Part shown: positions 46,542-55,120 of the stretch, one piece after another | How the letters are laid out: each line of letters begins with the position of its first letter | Numbering within the stretch: the first letter of the stretch is position 1 | Assembly: GCF_017377735.1 (NCBI RefSeq) | Contig: NZ_JAFVMH010000006.1 | Span: forward strand, 62,001-126,000 | Source of the DNA: Acetobacter garciniae | Lineage (GTDB): Bacteria; Pseudomonadota; Alphaproteobacteria; Acetobacterales; Acetobacteraceae | Direction: 5' to 3' | Length of the DNA: 64,000 nucleotides | Position numbers and translations under genes: made by a program | The notes under the pieces: generated by a model | Databases searched by the model: none | What the model was told of the DNA's origin: nothing | Seen by the model: the letters and a program-made list of their open reading frames with translations, nothing else

Positions 46542-47507
46542 TTAGAGTCGGGCCAGGGCCGAGCCCCAGGTCAGGCCCCCACCCAGCGCTTCCATCAGCA
46601 CCAGGTCGCCTTTGCGAATGCGCCCATCCCTGACCGCTTCATCCAGTGCGAGTGGGACCGACGCGGCCGAGGTATTGGCGTGGCGGTCCACCGTCACCAC
46701 CACACGTTCGGGCGGGAGACGCAGTTTTTTGCCCACACCCTCGATAATGCGGATATTGGCCTGATGGGGCACCAGCCAGTCCACATCCTCGTAGGAGAGG
46801 CCATGGGCCTGCAACGCTTCATCGACCGAGGAGGACAGCTTGGACACCGCGTGGCGGAACACGTCGCGCCCGCTCATGCGCAGATGCCCGCTTTTTTCGG
46901 GCTGGCCCACTGCCCCGTCGACATAGAGCAGGTCACCCAGCGTGCCGTCGGAATGCAAATGGGTGGACAGGATACCCCGCCCGTCATCAGCGTCGGAGGC
47001 CGAAAGCACGACAGCGCCCGCACCATCCCCGAACAGCACGCAGGTTCCCCTGTCCGACCAGTCGAGAATGCGCGAATAGACCTCGCTGCCGATCACCAGC
47101 ACATTGCGCGCCTGCCCGGCCCGGACAAACGCATCGGCCGTGGCCAGCGCGTAGATAAAACCTGAACAGGCGGCGGCGATATCGAACGCGAAAGCGTGCT
47201 TTATGCCCAGTTCGGCCTGAACCCGCACGGCTGTCGCGGGAAAAGCCTGGTCGGGTGTGGCCGTGGCCAGCAGCACGGCATCGATATCGTCAGGGGTGAG
47301 CCCGGCATACTCCATTGCACGGCGGCCCGCCTGGGCCCCCATGCTTGCGGCGGTATCGTTCGGTCCGGCCAGATGGCGTCGGGTAATGCCGGTGCGGGTT
47401 CTGATCCACTCATCGGAGGTATCGAGCTGGGCAGCCAGTTCCGCATTTGTAACGACCCTGTCCGGAAGATATCCGCCAAACCCGCTTAGAAGCGAATGCT
47501 TCGCCAT
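46542..47507 (-). CDS. fabH: 3-oxoacyl-ACP synthase III
   Basis: 321 residues from the ATG at 47507 (MAKHSLLSGFGGYLPDRVV); the open frame extends upstream without similarity. FabH starts fatty acid synthesis by condensing acetyl-CoA with malonyl-ACP. The catalytic triad is present: C114 in AAACSGFIYA, His in WLVPHQANIRI near 250, and Asn in HANTSAASVPLAL near 280. The last residues, GGGLTWGSALARL, are typical. It lies 78 bases after plsX, in the usual rpmF-plsX-fabH-ihfA order. Confidence 0.97.
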   Translation of the reverse strand: MAKHSLLSGFGGYLPDRVVTNAELAAQLDTSDEWIRTRTGITRRHLAGPNDTAASMGAQAGRRAMEYAGLTPDDIDAVLLATATPDQAFPATAVRVQAELGIKHAFAFDIAAACSGFIYALATADAFVRAGQARNVLVIGSEVYSRILDWSDRGTCVLFGDGAGAVVLSASDADDGRGILSTHLHSDGTLGDLLYVDGAVGQPEKSGHLRMSGRDVFRHAVSKLSSSVDEALQAHGLSYEDVDWLVPHQANIRIIEGVGKKLRLPPERVVVTVDRHANTSAASVPLALDEAVRDGRIRKGDLVLMEALGGGLTWGSALARL

Positions 47508-47585
47508 CGCCGTTCTTTCATAATCCACCAGCACGGCTGTCCAGGCGTTACACCTGGCGGGCAATACCGTGCATGCGTTCCGTTG

Positions 47586-48692
47586 TCAGGAAGCCGAGGC
47601 CGCCGGTTCGCGCCCTTCTACCACCTGCTGGCGCGAAACCAGTGCGCCCATGTGGGACAGGCGGTCACGAATGCTGTCGTTGAAACCGTGCGTGACCATG
47701 TCCATGGCAACATCCACCGCAGCCGCGAAGCCTTCGGCATCGGTGCCACCATGCGACTTTACAACCACACCGTTCAACCCGACAAACACAGCACCGTTAT
47801 AGCGCCTAGGGTCGAGCCATTCCTTCATCCGCTCCAGGCCGGGGCGGACGAGCAGATAACCGATCTTGGCGACAATACCGTTCTGGAACACGCGACGCAG
47901 CAGCGTGGTGGCCATTTTCAGCACACCCTCGCCGGTCTTGAGCGCCACATTGCCCGTGAAGCCGTCCGTTACCACCACGTCGGTCGTGCCGGCGGTGATA
48001 TCGTGCCCTTCGACAAAGCCGTGGAACTGCGCGCCCAGCGGGCTTTCACGCAGGGTTTCAGCCGCCACGCGCAGCTTTTCATCGCCCTTGAGTTCTTCCG
48101 AACCGATATTGAGCAGGCCGATGGTGGGCGCGGGCAGGCCAAGCACGGACTTGGCGAAGGCCTCGCCCATCACGGCGAACTCGACCAGGTTGCGCGAATC
48201 ACATGCGACATTCGCACCCAGGTCGAGCATGACCACATCGCCCTTGATCGTCGGGCTGATAGCCGCCATGGCCGGGCGGGAAATGCCCGGCATGGTCTTG
48301 ATGACGATCTTGGCCAGAGCCAGCATGGCACCGCTGTTACCGGCGGACACCACGCCCTGCGCCCGGCCGCCAGCCACAGCATCCATCGCCAGGCGCATGG
48401 AAGACTGGCGCAGCCGCAGGGCCGAGGTCGGCTTCATGTCCATGGAGATGGACACATCCGTATGCCAGACCGTGCAGATAGCCGCAGCCTTGGGGTATTT
48501 GGTCAGCAGGGGGCGAAGGCTTGCCTCGTCCCCGATCAGCAGCACCTTGATGCCGCGATGCCTTTCTGCAGCGACAGCCAGGCCGGCAACAACAACCTCT
48601 GGAGCCCCATCCCCTCCCATTCCATCTATCGCGAGGCTGAACACCTCGTTCGGGTTGGAAGGAAAACTGTCTGGAATCTCGGTCTTGTTCAT
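47586..48692 (-). CDS. plsX: PlsX, phosphate acyltransferase
   Basis: 368 residues from the ATG at 48692. PlsX converts acyl-ACP to acyl-phosphate, the donor that PlsY uses to start phospholipid synthesis. Family motifs are all present: SLAIDGMGGDGAPEVVVAG at the start, the GVVSAGNSGAMLA loop, MLDLGANVACDS, GLLNIGSEELKG, and VVTDGFTGNVALKTGEG. Length is close to the usual 330-350. It lies 85 bases downstream of rpmF and upstream of fabH, an order that links ribosome, phospholipid and fatty acid synthesis. Confidence 0.97.
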   Translation of the reverse strand: MNKTEIPDSFPSNPNEVFSLAIDGMGGDGAPEVVVAGLAVAAERHRGIKVLLIGDEASLRPLLTKYPKAAAICTVWHTDVSISMDMKPTSALRLRQSSMRLAMDAVAGGRAQGVVSAGNSGAMLALAKIVIKTMPGISRPAMAAISPTIKGDVVMLDLGANVACDSRNLVEFAVMGEAFAKSVLGLPAPTIGLLNIGSEELKGDEKLRVAAETLRESPLGAQFHGFVEGHDITAGTTDVVVTDGFTGNVALKTGEGVLKMATTLLRRVFQNGIVAKIGYLLVRPGLERMKEWLDPRRYNGAVFVGLNGVVVKSHGGTDAEGFAAAVDVAMDMVTHGFNDSIRDRLSHMGALVSRQQVVEGREPAASAS

Positions 48693-48777
48693 GCCTGCTT
48701 CTCTGCCATGCCGCAGATGCCTTGCCCCCACAGTCGCGCGTTACTGTTGCAACCCGCCGTCAATCCACGCCTGATAA

Positions 48778-48981
48778 TCAGGCGCGAACCGCTACCTTCA
48801 GCGCCTTGCCGGAGGCAACCACTTCACGACCGTCATAATGGCCACAATGGCTGCACACATGGTGCGGGCGCTTGAGTTCACCGCAGTTCGAGCATTCGGC
48901 ATATGCTTCCACGCTCAGCGCTTCATGGCTGCGACGCATGCCACGGCGTGAGGGGGAGGTTTTCTTCTTGGGTACAGCCAT
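48778..48981 (-). CDS. rpmF: Ribosomal protein bL32
   Basis: 67 residues. [20 protein letters not shown] is the standard L32 start. Cysteines C30, C33, C43 and C46 (CSNC and CSHC) form the zinc-binding type, so this is the zinc-dependent version and not the C-minus paralogue made under zinc shortage. It is the first gene of the rpmF-plsX-fabH run on this strand, with about 240 bases to the end of the DUF177 gene upstream, in which no other gene or clear terminator is seen. Confidence 0.98.
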   Translation of the reverse strand: MAVPKKKTSPSRRGMRRSHEALSVEAYAECSNCGELKRPHHVCSHCGHYDGREVVASGKALKVAVRA

Positions 48982-49220
48982 GAGCCTGAGCCCCTTCCTG
49001 AAACACTAAGTTACAAAACGTCCGGCCGCGCGCTTGTTCACGCCGCCGGACAACACCATTCGGTTCATCACCAGACTGAGCCGCGGGCTCTAGCAGACAG
49101 CAAGCTTTTTCGCAAGCAATCCGAAAAGAAAACCCGTACCCGTCATTCCTATCACGCGCCGTTCACGCCCCAGCGCCTGCCCCGGAGCCACCCCCAAGGG
49201 GCGCCCCCAGGGCCGCCCCT

Positions 49221-49775
49221 TCACGCATTGCCGCCTTTCCAGCGCGCAAGCCCCGCGAAGGGATTGGCCGTCTTTGCCTTTCGCTCCTGCGCGGCGATGG
49301 CCTCCGCCTCGTCCTCATCCATGATCAGGCCGGGGGGGAGAACCAGGTCGGGCGCATGGGGGTACGGGTCAAGATCCAGCGCAAACTGCTCCACCGCGGC
49401 TTCACCCAGATCGATCTCCTGGCCCTCGTACGGTATTTCGTCCACCGCCTCCAGGTCCGGCACATCAGAGTCCGTGAAATCACGCGCAGGGATGAAGCGG
49501 ACCACAAAAGACCCCGCCATCATATCCTCAAATACTTCAAGGCTGACCACACAGGTCTGCATGAAGCGCGCGGCAAGTGCACCCTGTGCCTCCACCACGC
49601 CGCGGCCCCTGTCATGCAGGGTGTAACGGCAGCGCAGCATGGCGATTTCGGGCAGGCCCAGGCGCAGGGCCACCCGGCGGCGTTCCTCTTCCGTGGCCTC
49701 GACGGTATGATCCGTCCCGTCACTCCCGATTCGGCGCACCGCCATGGGGCGGGAAAATTCTGGCTTGTCGGTCAT
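49221..49775 (-). CDS. YceD/DUF177 family protein
   Basis: 184 residues from the ATG at 49775, which has a perfect AGGAGG nearby. The family is DUF177 (YceD), almost always encoded just upstream of rpmF, as here. The N-terminal part reads EFSRPMAVRRIG, the middle has ARFMQTCVVSLEVFED, with the single cysteine of the family, and the acidic GQEIDLGEAAVEQFALDLDPYP segment and C-terminal KTANPFAGLARWK are both diagnostic. In plants the homologue is needed for 23S rRNA processing; the bacterial role is probably in large-subunit rRNA maturation. It is divergent from bamE. Confidence 0.93.
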   Translation of the reverse strand: MTDKPEFSRPMAVRRIGSDGTDHTVEATEEERRRVALRLGLPEIAMLRCRYTLHDRGRGVVEAQGALAARFMQTCVVSLEVFEDMMAGSFVVRFIPARDFTDSDVPDLEAVDEIPYEGQEIDLGEAAVEQFALDLDPYPHAPDLVLPPGLIMDEDEAEAIAAQERKAKTANPFAGLARWKGGNA

Positions 49776-50028
49776 GGCGGCCTCCTGAGCTGTCGCGATA
49801 TGGCATCCGGGCGGGGATCGGCCTGCAACGGCGCATTCCGTCAGGACGCTTCTATCATATCGGGCATTCCGCGCGGCGCAATGGCACAATAAAACCGCAC
49901 TGGCACTTTGCTTTGCCGCCCTCGGGAATTGACGCCTCGCGGTGGTTGAGGCATCCCCGACCTGATAGGAATGTGCCACGGCGCATGCCAGACGATACGA
50001 CCTCAAGTAGCTGGGAAACCCTGAGCAG

Positions 50029-50592
50029 ATGACACAGCCACACCGCAACGGACTAGCCCGCCTGCGCAGCACCTGCGGGGCGTTCTGTGCGGTTGTCCTG
50101 CTATCGGGCTGCGCGGTTTTCGCCCCCAGCCTTATTCCGCGTGGCTCCCTGGCTGAACCCGACGACTATAACCAGTTGATACCGGGCACCAGCACCCGCG
50201 CGGATGCGCTGGACCTGATGGGCTCGCCCACCACGCGCGGCGCGTTCGATGACAATGTGTGGATCTACATCACCATGGCCACACATATGGTCCCCATGGA
50301 TTTCCCCGCCGTCAGCAAGCAGCAGGTGGTTGTGCTGCGTTTTGACAATACCGGCAAGATAACAAGCCTGCGCACCCTCAGCCGCAAGGACGGCATGAAC
50401 GTGGCCATGGTCGACAAGATCACGCCCACACCGGGCACCAAGATCAATGTCATGCAGCAGATCCTGGGCAATGTGGGCCGCTACAACCCCATGCAGAACA
50501 TGATGGGCTCTGGCTCGGGCGACGGCATGATGGGCGGCTACAACAACAACATGCAGGGCCCCGGCCATTTCGGTTCGGGCAACTCGCTCTAA
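50029..50592 (+). CDS. bamE: BamE, outer membrane protein assembly lipoprotein
   Basis: 187 residues. The N-terminus has a signal peptide with a lipobox LLSGC, so C28 is the lipidated cysteine. The SmpA/OmlA fold follows: LIPGTSTRADALDLMGSPTTRGAFDDNVWIYI, with the G-x-S/T helix and the W-Y strand, and VVVLRFDNTGKITSLRTLS. BamE is part of the BAM complex that inserts beta-barrel proteins in the outer membrane. The last 35 residues are a Met/Gly/Asn-rich low-complexity tail not seen in the E. coli protein. It is divergent from the DUF177 gene, in the arrangement usual for alphaproteobacteria. Confidence 0.92.
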   Translation: MTQPHRNGLARLRSTCGAFCAVVLLSGCAVFAPSLIPRGSLAEPDDYNQLIPGTSTRADALDLMGSPTTRGAFDDNVWIYITMATHMVPMDFPAVSKQQVVVLRFDNTGKITSLRTLSRKDGMNVAMVDKITPTPGTKINVMQQILGNVGRYNPMQNMMGSGSGDGMMGGYNNNMQGPGHFGSGNSL

Positions 50593-50676
50593 CCACCGCA
50601 GGCGGCAGCCTTACTCCACGGCGCGCTCTTTTCCCGCAAATGGCAACGCCCGCCTGCGCCGCGCAAGGGTAAAACC

Positions 50677-52059
50677 TTACAGCGGCAGGATGACCCTGAC
50701 CCGCAGCCCGCCGAATGGAGAATCCTCCAGCGTAAGTTCGCCGCCATGCGCGCGGGCGATATCGCGTGCAATCGTCAGGCCAAGGCCCGTGCCGCTGCTG
50801 CGCCCGCTTTCAAACGCCCGGAGCACCAGGGCGCGACGCTCGGGCTGGATGCCCGGCCCGTCATCATCGACCAGCACGCACACATTGCGCCCCGCCAGAT
50901 AGGCCTTGAGCCTGACACAGGCGTCATGCCTGCGGGCATTGTCCAGAAGATTGGCAAAGGTGCGGCGCATGGCGTCCGGCCGCATGGGCACTTTCAGGTC
51001 GGGCGGGACATCGATCGCCTCCACCCGCACTCCGGCCCGGCGGGCGGCAGCCACCACGTCCTCCAGAAAGGTGGGAAGCTCGACCTGGGTGACGGTTTCG
51101 GCCCCTTCCCCCCGGGCGAAGGCGAGATAGCTCTCGATCATGTGTTCCATTTCGACCACGTCGCCCACCATGTCCTCTACGTCCTGGCGGATATCCTCGG
51201 CCTGGAGCGCGCCAGATTGCGGCAGCATGGCCAGCGAAAGGCGCAACCGGGTCAGGGGCGTGCGCAAATCGTGCGATACCCCGGCCAGCACCCCCATGCG
51301 CTGGGACACGAAGCGGAAGATGCGTTCCTGCATGCGGTTGAACGCTACGGCGGCCTTGCGCACTTCCTGCGCGCCCACGGGGCGGATGGGCCCGGTATCG
51401 CGCCCCAGCCCGAACTGTTCGGCCGCGCGGGCCAGAAGCCGGATGGCCTTGACCTGCTGGCGCATGAACAGGCTTGCGATGACCGACAGCAGCACCGTGC
51501 TGCCCAGCGTCCAGGCCACGAACAGCCAGAGCTGCCCCATATCCAGCCGCTTCCTGGGTGCATCCACGTCCAGCACGCCATCGGGCAGTTGAATGGAAAT
51601 TTTGACCGTACGCGGGTTCTGCCGCCAGTTGACGAAAAACGGATAGCTGATCGAAGTCTGCAAGGCCCGGGCCAGGTCCTCGTCCATCGGGCCCAGCACA
51701 TGGGTGGACCCGAAACGCCGCAGCCGTGCGCCGCCATGCCATGTTTCGACAAGCTGGAGGTTCTGCCTGGCCTGTTCGACGAACCACTGCTTGTCTTCGG
51801 GCTGCTTGAGCCGTTCGAGCGCGTTCAGCGACAGGACGATTTCAGACGTGACACTGTCTGAAAGCCGGCGCGATACGACCTGGAGAAAATTGCCGTAGAA
51901 CAGTTCCAGCGCGATACCCTGGGTTATCAGCAGCGGGAACAGCACGATCAGAAGCGAGCGGCCCAGGAACGAACGCGGCAGCACCCGGCGGATGGATTTT
52001 TCCATGTTCCGGGTCTGGTTGGGCACGAAGAAAAGGCGTCCGAAGACCCGCTTTCTCAT
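50677..52059 (-). CDS. EnvZ-like sensor histidine kinase
   Basis: 460 residues. Two membrane spans (about 33-55 and 183-205) enclose a periplasmic domain of some 125 residues. A HAMP region follows. The H-box is VSHDLRTPLTRLRLSL with phosphoryl-accepting H263, then the N-box NLLDNARRH, DDDGPGI and GTGLGLTIARDIARAHGG of the ATPase domain. It starts eight bases after the stop of the OmpR-type response regulator gene and forms a two-component system with it. The similarity is to EnvZ-type osmosensors; the true signal is unknown. No ligand-binding motif is seen in the periplasmic part. Confidence 0.92.
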   Translation of the reverse strand: MRKRVFGRLFFVPNQTRNMEKSIRRVLPRSFLGRSLLIVLFPLLITQGIALELFYGNFLQVVSRRLSDSVTSEIVLSLNALERLKQPEDKQWFVEQARQNLQLVETWHGGARLRRFGSTHVLGPMDEDLARALQTSISYPFFVNWRQNPRTVKISIQLPDGVLDVDAPRKRLDMGQLWLFVAWTLGSTVLLSVIASLFMRQQVKAIRLLARAAEQFGLGRDTGPIRPVGAQEVRKAAVAFNRMQERIFRFVSQRMGVLAGVSHDLRTPLTRLRLSLAMLPQSGALQAEDIRQDVEDMVGDVVEMEHMIESYLAFARGEGAETVTQVELPTFLEDVVAAARRAGVRVEAIDVPPDLKVPMRPDAMRRTFANLLDNARRHDACVRLKAYLAGRNVCVLVDDDGPGIQPERRALVLRAFESGRSSGTGLGLTIARDIARAHGGELTLEDSPFGGLRVRVILPL

Positions 52060-52067
52060 TTCAGCCT

Positions 52068-52790
52068 CTAGAGGCCGGGCTTGAGCACGTAGCCACGGCC
52101 ACGAATGGTATGCAGGAACCGTGGCTCACGCGGGTCGGGCTCTATGCAGCGGCGCAGGCGCGTGACCTGCACATCCACCGCGCGTTCGCCTATTTCGCCC
52201 ATATCCATGGCCTTGGCGATATCCTCGCGCGTGAAAACCTCGTTGGGCCGGCGGGCCAGAACCGCCAGCAGCGCAGCTTCGCCCCCGGTCAGGTGAATAT
52301 TGCCCCTGGGCCCCGCCAACAGCATGCGGGCAGGATCGAATTCCTTGTCGCCCAGGCGGACCACGCGCAGGTTGTCCGATGCAGGGGCAGGCTGGTTGCG
52401 CCGCAGATGCGCCTTGAGCCGCAGCAGCAGCTCGCGCGGTTCGAACGGTTTGCCCAGGTAATCGTCCGCCCCGGATTCCAGCCCGCTGATACGATCGGCG
52501 GGCTCACCGCGCGCCGTCAGCAGCAGGATGGGCAGGTCCTGGCCGGCATCGCGCAAGGCGCGGGTCAGTTCCAGCCCGTTTTCACCGGGCATGCTGACAT
52601 CAAGCACGATCGCATCGGGCTGGATTCCTTCAAGGCTTGAACGCGCATCCGCAGCACTGGCCGCGACACTCACGCGAAAACCGTGTTCGAACAGGTAACG
52701 CTGCAACAGGCGGCGCAGGCGCGGGTCGTCATCCACCACCAGCACATGGGGGGCTACCTGCCCCTCCATCAGATCCTGCCTAGCTCCCAT
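52068..52790 (-). CDS. OmpR family response regulator
   Basis: 240 residues with a GGAGG well placed before the ATG at 52790. The receiver domain has the acid pair D20-D21, the phosphorylation site D64, T92 and K114. The C-terminal winged helix (about 140-238) ends RAVDVQVTRLRRCIEPDPREPRFLHTIRGRGYVLKPG, the OmpR/PhoB signature. Its partner is the histidine kinase gene directly downstream. The start overlaps the end of the MarR-family gene by 11 bases, so marR-regulator-kinase is one transcription unit, which is an unusual but known combination. Confidence 0.95.
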   Translation of the reverse strand: MGARQDLMEGQVAPHVLVVDDDPRLRRLLQRYLFEHGFRVSVAASAADARSSLEGIQPDAIVLDVSMPGENGLELTRALRDAGQDLPILLLTARGEPADRISGLESGADDYLGKPFEPRELLLRLKAHLRRNQPAPASDNLRVVRLGDKEFDPARMLLAGPRGNIHLTGGEAALLAVLARRPNEVFTREDIAKAMDMGEIGERAVDVQVTRLRRCIEPDPREPRFLHTIRGRGYVLKPGL

Positions 52791-53307
52791 GCGAAACCTC
52801 CCTGCGCCCCGAAGGCTCCTCGGCCAGCAAACTCCGGCTGTGTTCTGACAACATTCCGCGCATGACCCGGCGGAACCCTTCCACGGCGGTTCCCCCCGCC
52901 TCGCGATAGGCGGTGACCAGCCTCTGGCGCACTACCGCGAACAGCCGCGCTTCCGCCGCCTTGCCCGCCGTGCTCAGGTAAAGCAGCTTCTGGCGCTTGT
53001 CGTTCCTGCCGCGCCGGGTTTCCAGATACTGCCGTGCCTCAAGCTCATGCAGGGTGCGGCCCAGGCTCTGTTTTGTCACCCCCAGAATATCCTGCAGATG
53101 CGTGACGGGAATACCGGGGCTGAATGCCAGCGCCTGCAACACGCGGTGATGCGCGCGGCCCAGCCCCACCTCTTCCAGCACGGGGGCCACGGCTTCGGCC
53201 ATGTCGCGGCCGACCAGGAACATCAGCGTCTGCGCCAGGCGCAGGCGTTCTTCACGCAGGAAAAGAAGGTCAGCCCCTGCTGCGTCCCTGGAAGGCGAGA
53301 GTGTCAT
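52780..53307 (-). CDS. MarR family transcriptional regulator
   Basis: 175 residues. The winged-helix core is clear: GRAHHRVLQALAFSPGIPVTHLQDILGVTKQSLGRTLHELEARQYLETRRGRNDKRQKLLYLS, read in overlapping pieces at about 50-112, with the DKR wing. N- and C-terminal helices form the dimer part. MarR proteins usually repress transporters or stress genes in response to small aromatic or oxidised ligands. The stop overlaps the start of the OmpR-type regulator, so it is co-expressed with the two-component system. The ligand is not evident. Confidence 0.92.
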   Translation of the reverse strand: MTLSPSRDAAGADLLFLREERLRLAQTLMFLVGRDMAEAVAPVLEEVGLGRAHHRVLQALAFSPGIPVTHLQDILGVTKQSLGRTLHELEARQYLETRRGRNDKRQKLLYLSTAGKAAEARLFAVVRQRLVTAYREAGGTAVEGFRRVMRGMLSEHSRSLLAEEPSGRREVSHGS

Positions 53308-53334
53308 GGCATTATGCGCTGCATGCTGGTCCCG

Positions 53335-54003
53335 CTATTCCGCCGCCCTGGCTGGCGACGCCCCCTGCCCGCCGGTCATGCGGGCCTTCAACCGCCCCAA
53401 CCGCGCTACCCCGGCCAGACGGCGGTCGACGAAGGCGGCCATGGCGGCGCCGTCGCTGCCACGGCTGAGCCAGTAAAGGAACACCATGGCATAGATATGG
53501 CCCAGGCTGAGCCTTTTGGTCAGGTAGGTGACCCCCGTGGAGTCGTCGCGGGCTGCCTGCCACAGCGCGTTGACCGTGCGCAGCCACGCCCTGCGGAACG
53601 CCGCCTGCCCGCGCGGTGTCAGCGCAATGGCCATGGCCTTGGCCGCCGCCGCACGCCTGGTGTCATCCGCAGGCAGGCGGTACAGGATGGCCTGGCGCAC
53701 CCGCCTGCTCAGCCGGGGTTCCTCTGTCTCCTGCATGGCCTCCAGCATCCTGCGGTCGCACAAATCGGACCAGGCTTCCAGGATCTCGGTTTCACCACCG
53801 GGGAACAGCAGGTCCGCCTGCGGCCCGGCGACATCGCGCAGCACATCCATGCCCCAGCCACGTTGGCCGGCCACCGCCGCCAGCCTGTCCAGCGCGCCAT
53901 CACGATCGCTGTCGCGCGACAGGGGGACGGGCATCACGCCCATGGCCAGCGCCGCCACGGCGACAGACACCATCTGTTCGGCTTTGCCCGGTAGACTGCT
54001 CAT
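53335..54003 (-). CDS. COQ9 family protein
   Basis: 222 residues. It matches the COQ9/'rpsU-divergently transcribed' family: an N-terminal TetR-like helical part (MVSVAVAALAMGVMPVPLSR), then a lipid-binding-like domain with RRVRQAILYRLP, LTPRGQAAFRRAWLRTVNALWQAARD and a C-terminal helix SLGHIYAMVFLYWLSR. COQ9 helps ubiquinone ring hydroxylation by presenting the quinone intermediate to Coq7. The start overlaps the def stop (ATGA), and rpsU lies divergent just beyond def. The role in ubiquinone synthesis is an inference from eukaryotic and Rhodobacterales relatives. Confidence 0.9.
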   Translation of the reverse strand: MSSLPGKAEQMVSVAVAALAMGVMPVPLSRDSDRDGALDRLAAVAGQRGWGMDVLRDVAGPQADLLFPGGETEILEAWSDLCDRRMLEAMQETEEPRLSRRVRQAILYRLPADDTRRAAAAKAMAIALTPRGQAAFRRAWLRTVNALWQAARDDSTGVTYLTKRLSLGHIYAMVFLYWLSRGSDGAAMAAFVDRRLAGVARLGRLKARMTGGQGASPARAAE

Positions 54004-54530
54004 ACCCTTACCCCGTACCGCATGATTTCCGCATCGAACCCCAGGCAGGCCAGATCGGTCATGCGCATGGGGTAGAGAATACCGTCCAGATGGTCCATTT
54101 CATGCTGCATGACATGCGCCCTGAAGCCGGTAGCCACACCGTCCACCGCGTGGCCGTTTTCATCCTGCCCTCTATAACGTATTTTACGATAGCGTGGCAC
54201 CTGTCCACGCAGGCCGGGAATGGACAGGCAGCCTTCCATGCGCAGGACCTTGTCATCGCCCATCGGTTCGATCACCGGATTGACGATGACCTGCACGGGG
54301 AGCGGCGGATCTTCCGCCCCTTCGCTGCGCGATTCCGGCACGGAATAGAGGAAAAGCCGGGCCGGGACATAAACCTGCGGGGCCGCAAGCCCCACACCCC
54401 CGCTCTGTTCAAGCGTTTCGCGCATATCCGCGACCAGACGCCGGATTTCGGGCGCCGAAGGATCGGCGACCTCCTGGGCGACTTGCAAAAGAACGGGGTG
54501 CCCCATGCGGGCTATTGCCAGAACGGCCAT
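54000..54530 (-). CDS. def: Peptide deformylase
   Basis: 176 residues from the ATG at 54530. Deformylase removes the formyl group from new proteins at the ribosome. The three metal motifs are complete: GVGLAAPQ at 45-52, EGCLS with C101, and HEMDH with H143, E144 and H147. The insert at about 65-78 (ESRSEGAEDPP) lengthens the loop between the first two motifs. It is not beside fmt, as it often is; instead it sits between the COQ9-family gene and the divergent rpsU gene. Confidence 0.95.
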   Translation of the reverse strand: MAVLAIARMGHPVLLQVAQEVADPSAPEIRRLVADMRETLEQSGGVGLAAPQVYVPARLFLYSVPESRSEGAEDPPLPVQVIVNPVIEPMGDDKVLRMEGCLSIPGLRGQVPRYRKIRYRGQDENGHAVDGVATGFRAHVMQHEMDHLDGILYPMRMTDLACLGFDAEIMRYGVRV

Positions 54531-54603
54531 TGCTCTGTTGTCCTCTGTGCTACACCACCCCCATAAAACACAGGCTCGTGCAGAGCAGAAGTGCAAGAAC
54601 AAA

Positions 54604-54744
54604 TTGTATCTTGCGCGAAGCCCATGTTATAGAGGGCCCCAACAGAGGAATCGGGGTGTCCGCAAGGATACGCCGGGGTTCTTTTTCTTTTTGGCCTTAC
54701 AAAAGCCGGGTGACCGGATTTTCTGAACAGGGGTTAGTAACCAA
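54604..54744 (+). promoter_or_regulatory. rpsU promoter and leader with GNRA hairpin
   Basis: A possible sigma-70 promoter is TTGTAT (54604-54609) with TATAGA (54628-54633), spacing 18. The leader of about 105 bases contains a hairpin GTGTCC (54656-54661) with GGATAC (54666-54671) closed by a GCAA tetraloop, followed by a T-rich stretch (54680-54692). A small palindrome GGTTAGTAACC (54732-54742) lies right before the GTG start. The hairpin plus T run could attenuate, but this is not shown. Confidence 0.45.
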
Positions 54745-54948
54745 GTGCACGTTCTCGTCCGTGACAACAATGTCGATCAGGCTCTCAAGGCGCTCAAGAA
54801 AAAAATGCAGCGCGAAGGCATTTTCCGCGAAATGAAACTGCGTCGGCATTTTGAAAAGCCGTCCGAGCGCAAGGCCCGTGAAGCGGCTGAAGCCGTGCGT
54901 CGTGCCCGCAAGATGGAACGTAAGCGCCTGGAACGCGAAGGCTTCTAA
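54745..54948 (+). CDS. rpsU: Ribosomal protein bS21
   Basis: 67 residues with a GTG start. It begins with [20 protein letters not shown] and continues [26 protein letters not shown], the standard S21 sequence of a very basic helical protein in the small ribosomal subunit, needed for initiation on leadered mRNA. It is divergent from def and the COQ9-family gene, as the family name of the latter implies. A strong terminator follows 26 bases after the stop. Confidence 0.97.
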   Translation: MHVLVRDNNVDQALKALKKKMQREGIFREMKLRRHFEKPSERKAREAAEAVRRARKMERKRLEREGF

Positions 54949-54974
54949 GCCTTAACGCCAGTTCAGGACAGAGC

Positions 54975-55007
54975 AAGGCCGACCAGCCATCAGGCGTCGG
55001 CCTTTTT
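54975..55007 (+). terminator. Rho-independent terminator of rpsU
   Basis: AAGGCCGAC (54975-54983) pairs with GTCGGCCTT (54996-55004) around a 12-base loop, within a run of five T (55003-55007). It lies 26 bases downstream of the rpsU stop. Confidence 0.92.
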
Positions 55008-55054
55008 CTTTGCCTGCTTCCCTACCCCGCAAATGCAACGCGAACCGTGGCCCG

Positions 55055-55090
55055 AAAAAAGGCCGTATCACCAAGGTGATACGGCCTTTT
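55055..55090. terminator. Bidirectional terminator at the end of leuCDB
   Basis: A 16-bp perfect stem (55057-55072 with 55075-55090, core GGCCGTATCACC) around a two-base loop, with A tract on the left and T tract on the right. It lies 30 bases past the leuB stop on minus and is also a backup for rpsU on plus. Confidence 0.92.
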
Positions 55091-55120
55091 GCATGGAACA
55101 GGCTGAAAAGCGTGGGCCTT

